Positions 5,225-5,485 of a stretch of 5,485 nucleotides of DNA are shown here, in pieces; within the stretch, counting starts at the first letter, position 1; every line of letters starts with the position of its first letter. Location of the stretch: the NCBI GenBank assembly GCA_014802705.1, contig JAAVBR010000063.1, forward strand, positions 1 to 5,485, written 5' to 3'. Source of the stretch: a bacterium. GTDB lineage: Bacteria; Pseudomonadota; Alphaproteobacteria; Rs-D84. Both the position numbers and the translations under genes were made by a program. Below the pieces are notes generated by a model. It saw only the letters and a program-made list of their open reading frames with translations. It was not told the origin of the DNA and searched no databases.

Positions 5225-5241
5225 AAATGTCCCTATATTTT
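5216..5241 (+). terminator. Terminator-like hairpin built from the tRNA 5' end, for + transcripts
   Basis: On the + strand TATGGGGAC (5216-5224) pairs with GTCCCTATA (5229-5237), 9 bp with one G-U pair and loop AAAT, followed by four T. The upstream arm is the antisense of the tRNA acceptor strand. It would end the DUF3419-like transcript after it has crossed the tRNA, and just before the fabH promoter. Confidence 0.5.
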
Positions 5242-5265
5242 ATGCCCCTGATTTTAATATTGCAA
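5237..5265 (-). promoter_or_regulatory. Promoter of tRNA-Arg
   Basis: Minus-strand TTGCAA (5265-5260), 17-base spacer, TAAAAT (5242-5237); the tRNA begins 12 bases after the -10, leaving a leader of about 5-6 bases. The -35 is shared with the fabH promoter. Confidence 0.72.
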
Positions 5266-5288
5266 GTTCTAATCCACCCCGCTATAAT
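5260..5288 (+). promoter_or_regulatory. Promoter of fabH, sharing its -35 with the tRNA promoter
   Basis: TTGCAA (5260-5265), 17-base spacer, perfect TATAAT (5283-5288). The predicted start is near 5295, giving a leader of about 20 bases with a normal ribosome site. Confidence 0.75.
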
Positions 5289-5303
5289 GGCCATCAGATA
5301 TAT

Positions 5304-5307
5304 GGAG
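5304..5307 (+). promoter_or_regulatory. Ribosome binding site of fabH
   Basis: GGAG lies 7 bases before the ATG at 5315 and fixes this start. Confidence 0.8.
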
Positions 5308-5314
5308 AAAAAGT

Positions 5315-5485
5315 ATGGGCAGCAGACTGATTGGCTATGGTTCTTATTTACCCGAACGGGTGATGACCAATCAAGATTTTGAAAAAATCATGGACACATC
5401 CGATGAATGGATCGTCCAACGAACCGGCATGCACGAACGGCACTTTGCCGCCGACGATGAAACGGTGGCGGATTTGGCCACCATC
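5315..5485 (+). CDS. fabH: 3-oxoacyl-ACP synthase III (FabH), N-terminal part
   Basis: 57 residues are visible before the window ends. IGYGSYLPERVMTN, the DTSDEWIVQRTGM segment and ERHFAADDETVADLA are hallmarks of FabH N-termini. FabH starts fatty-acid synthesis by condensing acetyl-CoA with malonyl-ACP. The catalytic Cys-His-Asn residues lie beyond the window, so integrity cannot be judged. In many bacteria fabH follows plsX; here it has its own promoter and a tRNA upstream on the opposite strand, so it starts its own transcription unit. Confidence 0.93.
   Translation, partial: MGSRLIGYGSYLPERVMTNQDFEKIMDTSDEWIVQRTGMHERHFAADDETVADLATI

Overview
The window looks like a piece of an alphaproteobacterial chromosome, possibly from a host-associated or gut lineage. 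That assignment is inferred from roughly even base composition, Gram-negative envelope genes (cardiolipin synthase C-like, outer-membrane-type lipoprotein, FabH) and a DUF3419/BtaA-like protein. I could not run a taxonomic search.

Layout, left to right. (1) The 3' part of a ClsC-type phospholipase-D-superfamily gene (1-1155, +), followed by a terminator-like hairpin. (2) A non-coding stretch (1156-1469) whose last ~140 bases form a structured leader RNA (element A) ahead of a small exported protein of 116 aa with a PD-(D/E)XK-nuclease-like signature (1470-1820, +). (3) A bidirectional terminator shared with a convergent 108-aa membrane protein carrying CCGLP and a Cys/His cluster (1849-2175, -). 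A possible 27-aa membrane microprotein lies just upstream with a 4-base ATGA overlap. (4) A second copy of the structured leader (element B, 2380-2503) ahead of a 528-aa lipoprotein (2522-4108, +), which has its own terminator. (5) A DUF3419/BtaA-like SAM-binding protein (4222-5145, +) driven by a near-consensus promoter so close to the ATG that the mRNA should be leaderless. (6) tRNA-Arg(CCU) on the minus strand (5149-5224), with its 3' CCA only 3 bases from the preceding stop codon. (7) The start of fabH (5315 to the window end, +).

The most interesting signal is the pair of leaders A and B. They are 89 and 84 nt long between the outer ends of P1. They share an identical 8-bp closing stem, a 9-bp P2 whose sequence differs but whose pairing is kept, a 21-nt P2 loop of identical length with a nested tetraloop hairpin, a third small stem, and an identical 3' strand. 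That 3' strand also forms the 5' arm of a terminator-like hairpin, and an upstream CCCCGA(C) can pair away the 5' strand of P1. This is the 1:2 / 2:3 / 3:4 logic of an attenuator or riboswitch. Both copies sit directly before genes for exported proteins, so they may define a small regulon. I do not recognise the motif as a named RNA family.

A second notable structure is the tRNA-Arg/fabH intergenic region. There a palindromic TTGCAA acts as the -35 for both divergent promoters, each with exactly 17 bp to its -10. The tRNA 5' end also contributes the upstream arm of a hairpin that could terminate the convergent gene's transcript. ClsC, the BtaA-like protein and FabH all belong to membrane-lipid metabolism, but they have separate transcription signals, so this is a loose neighbourhood and not an operon.
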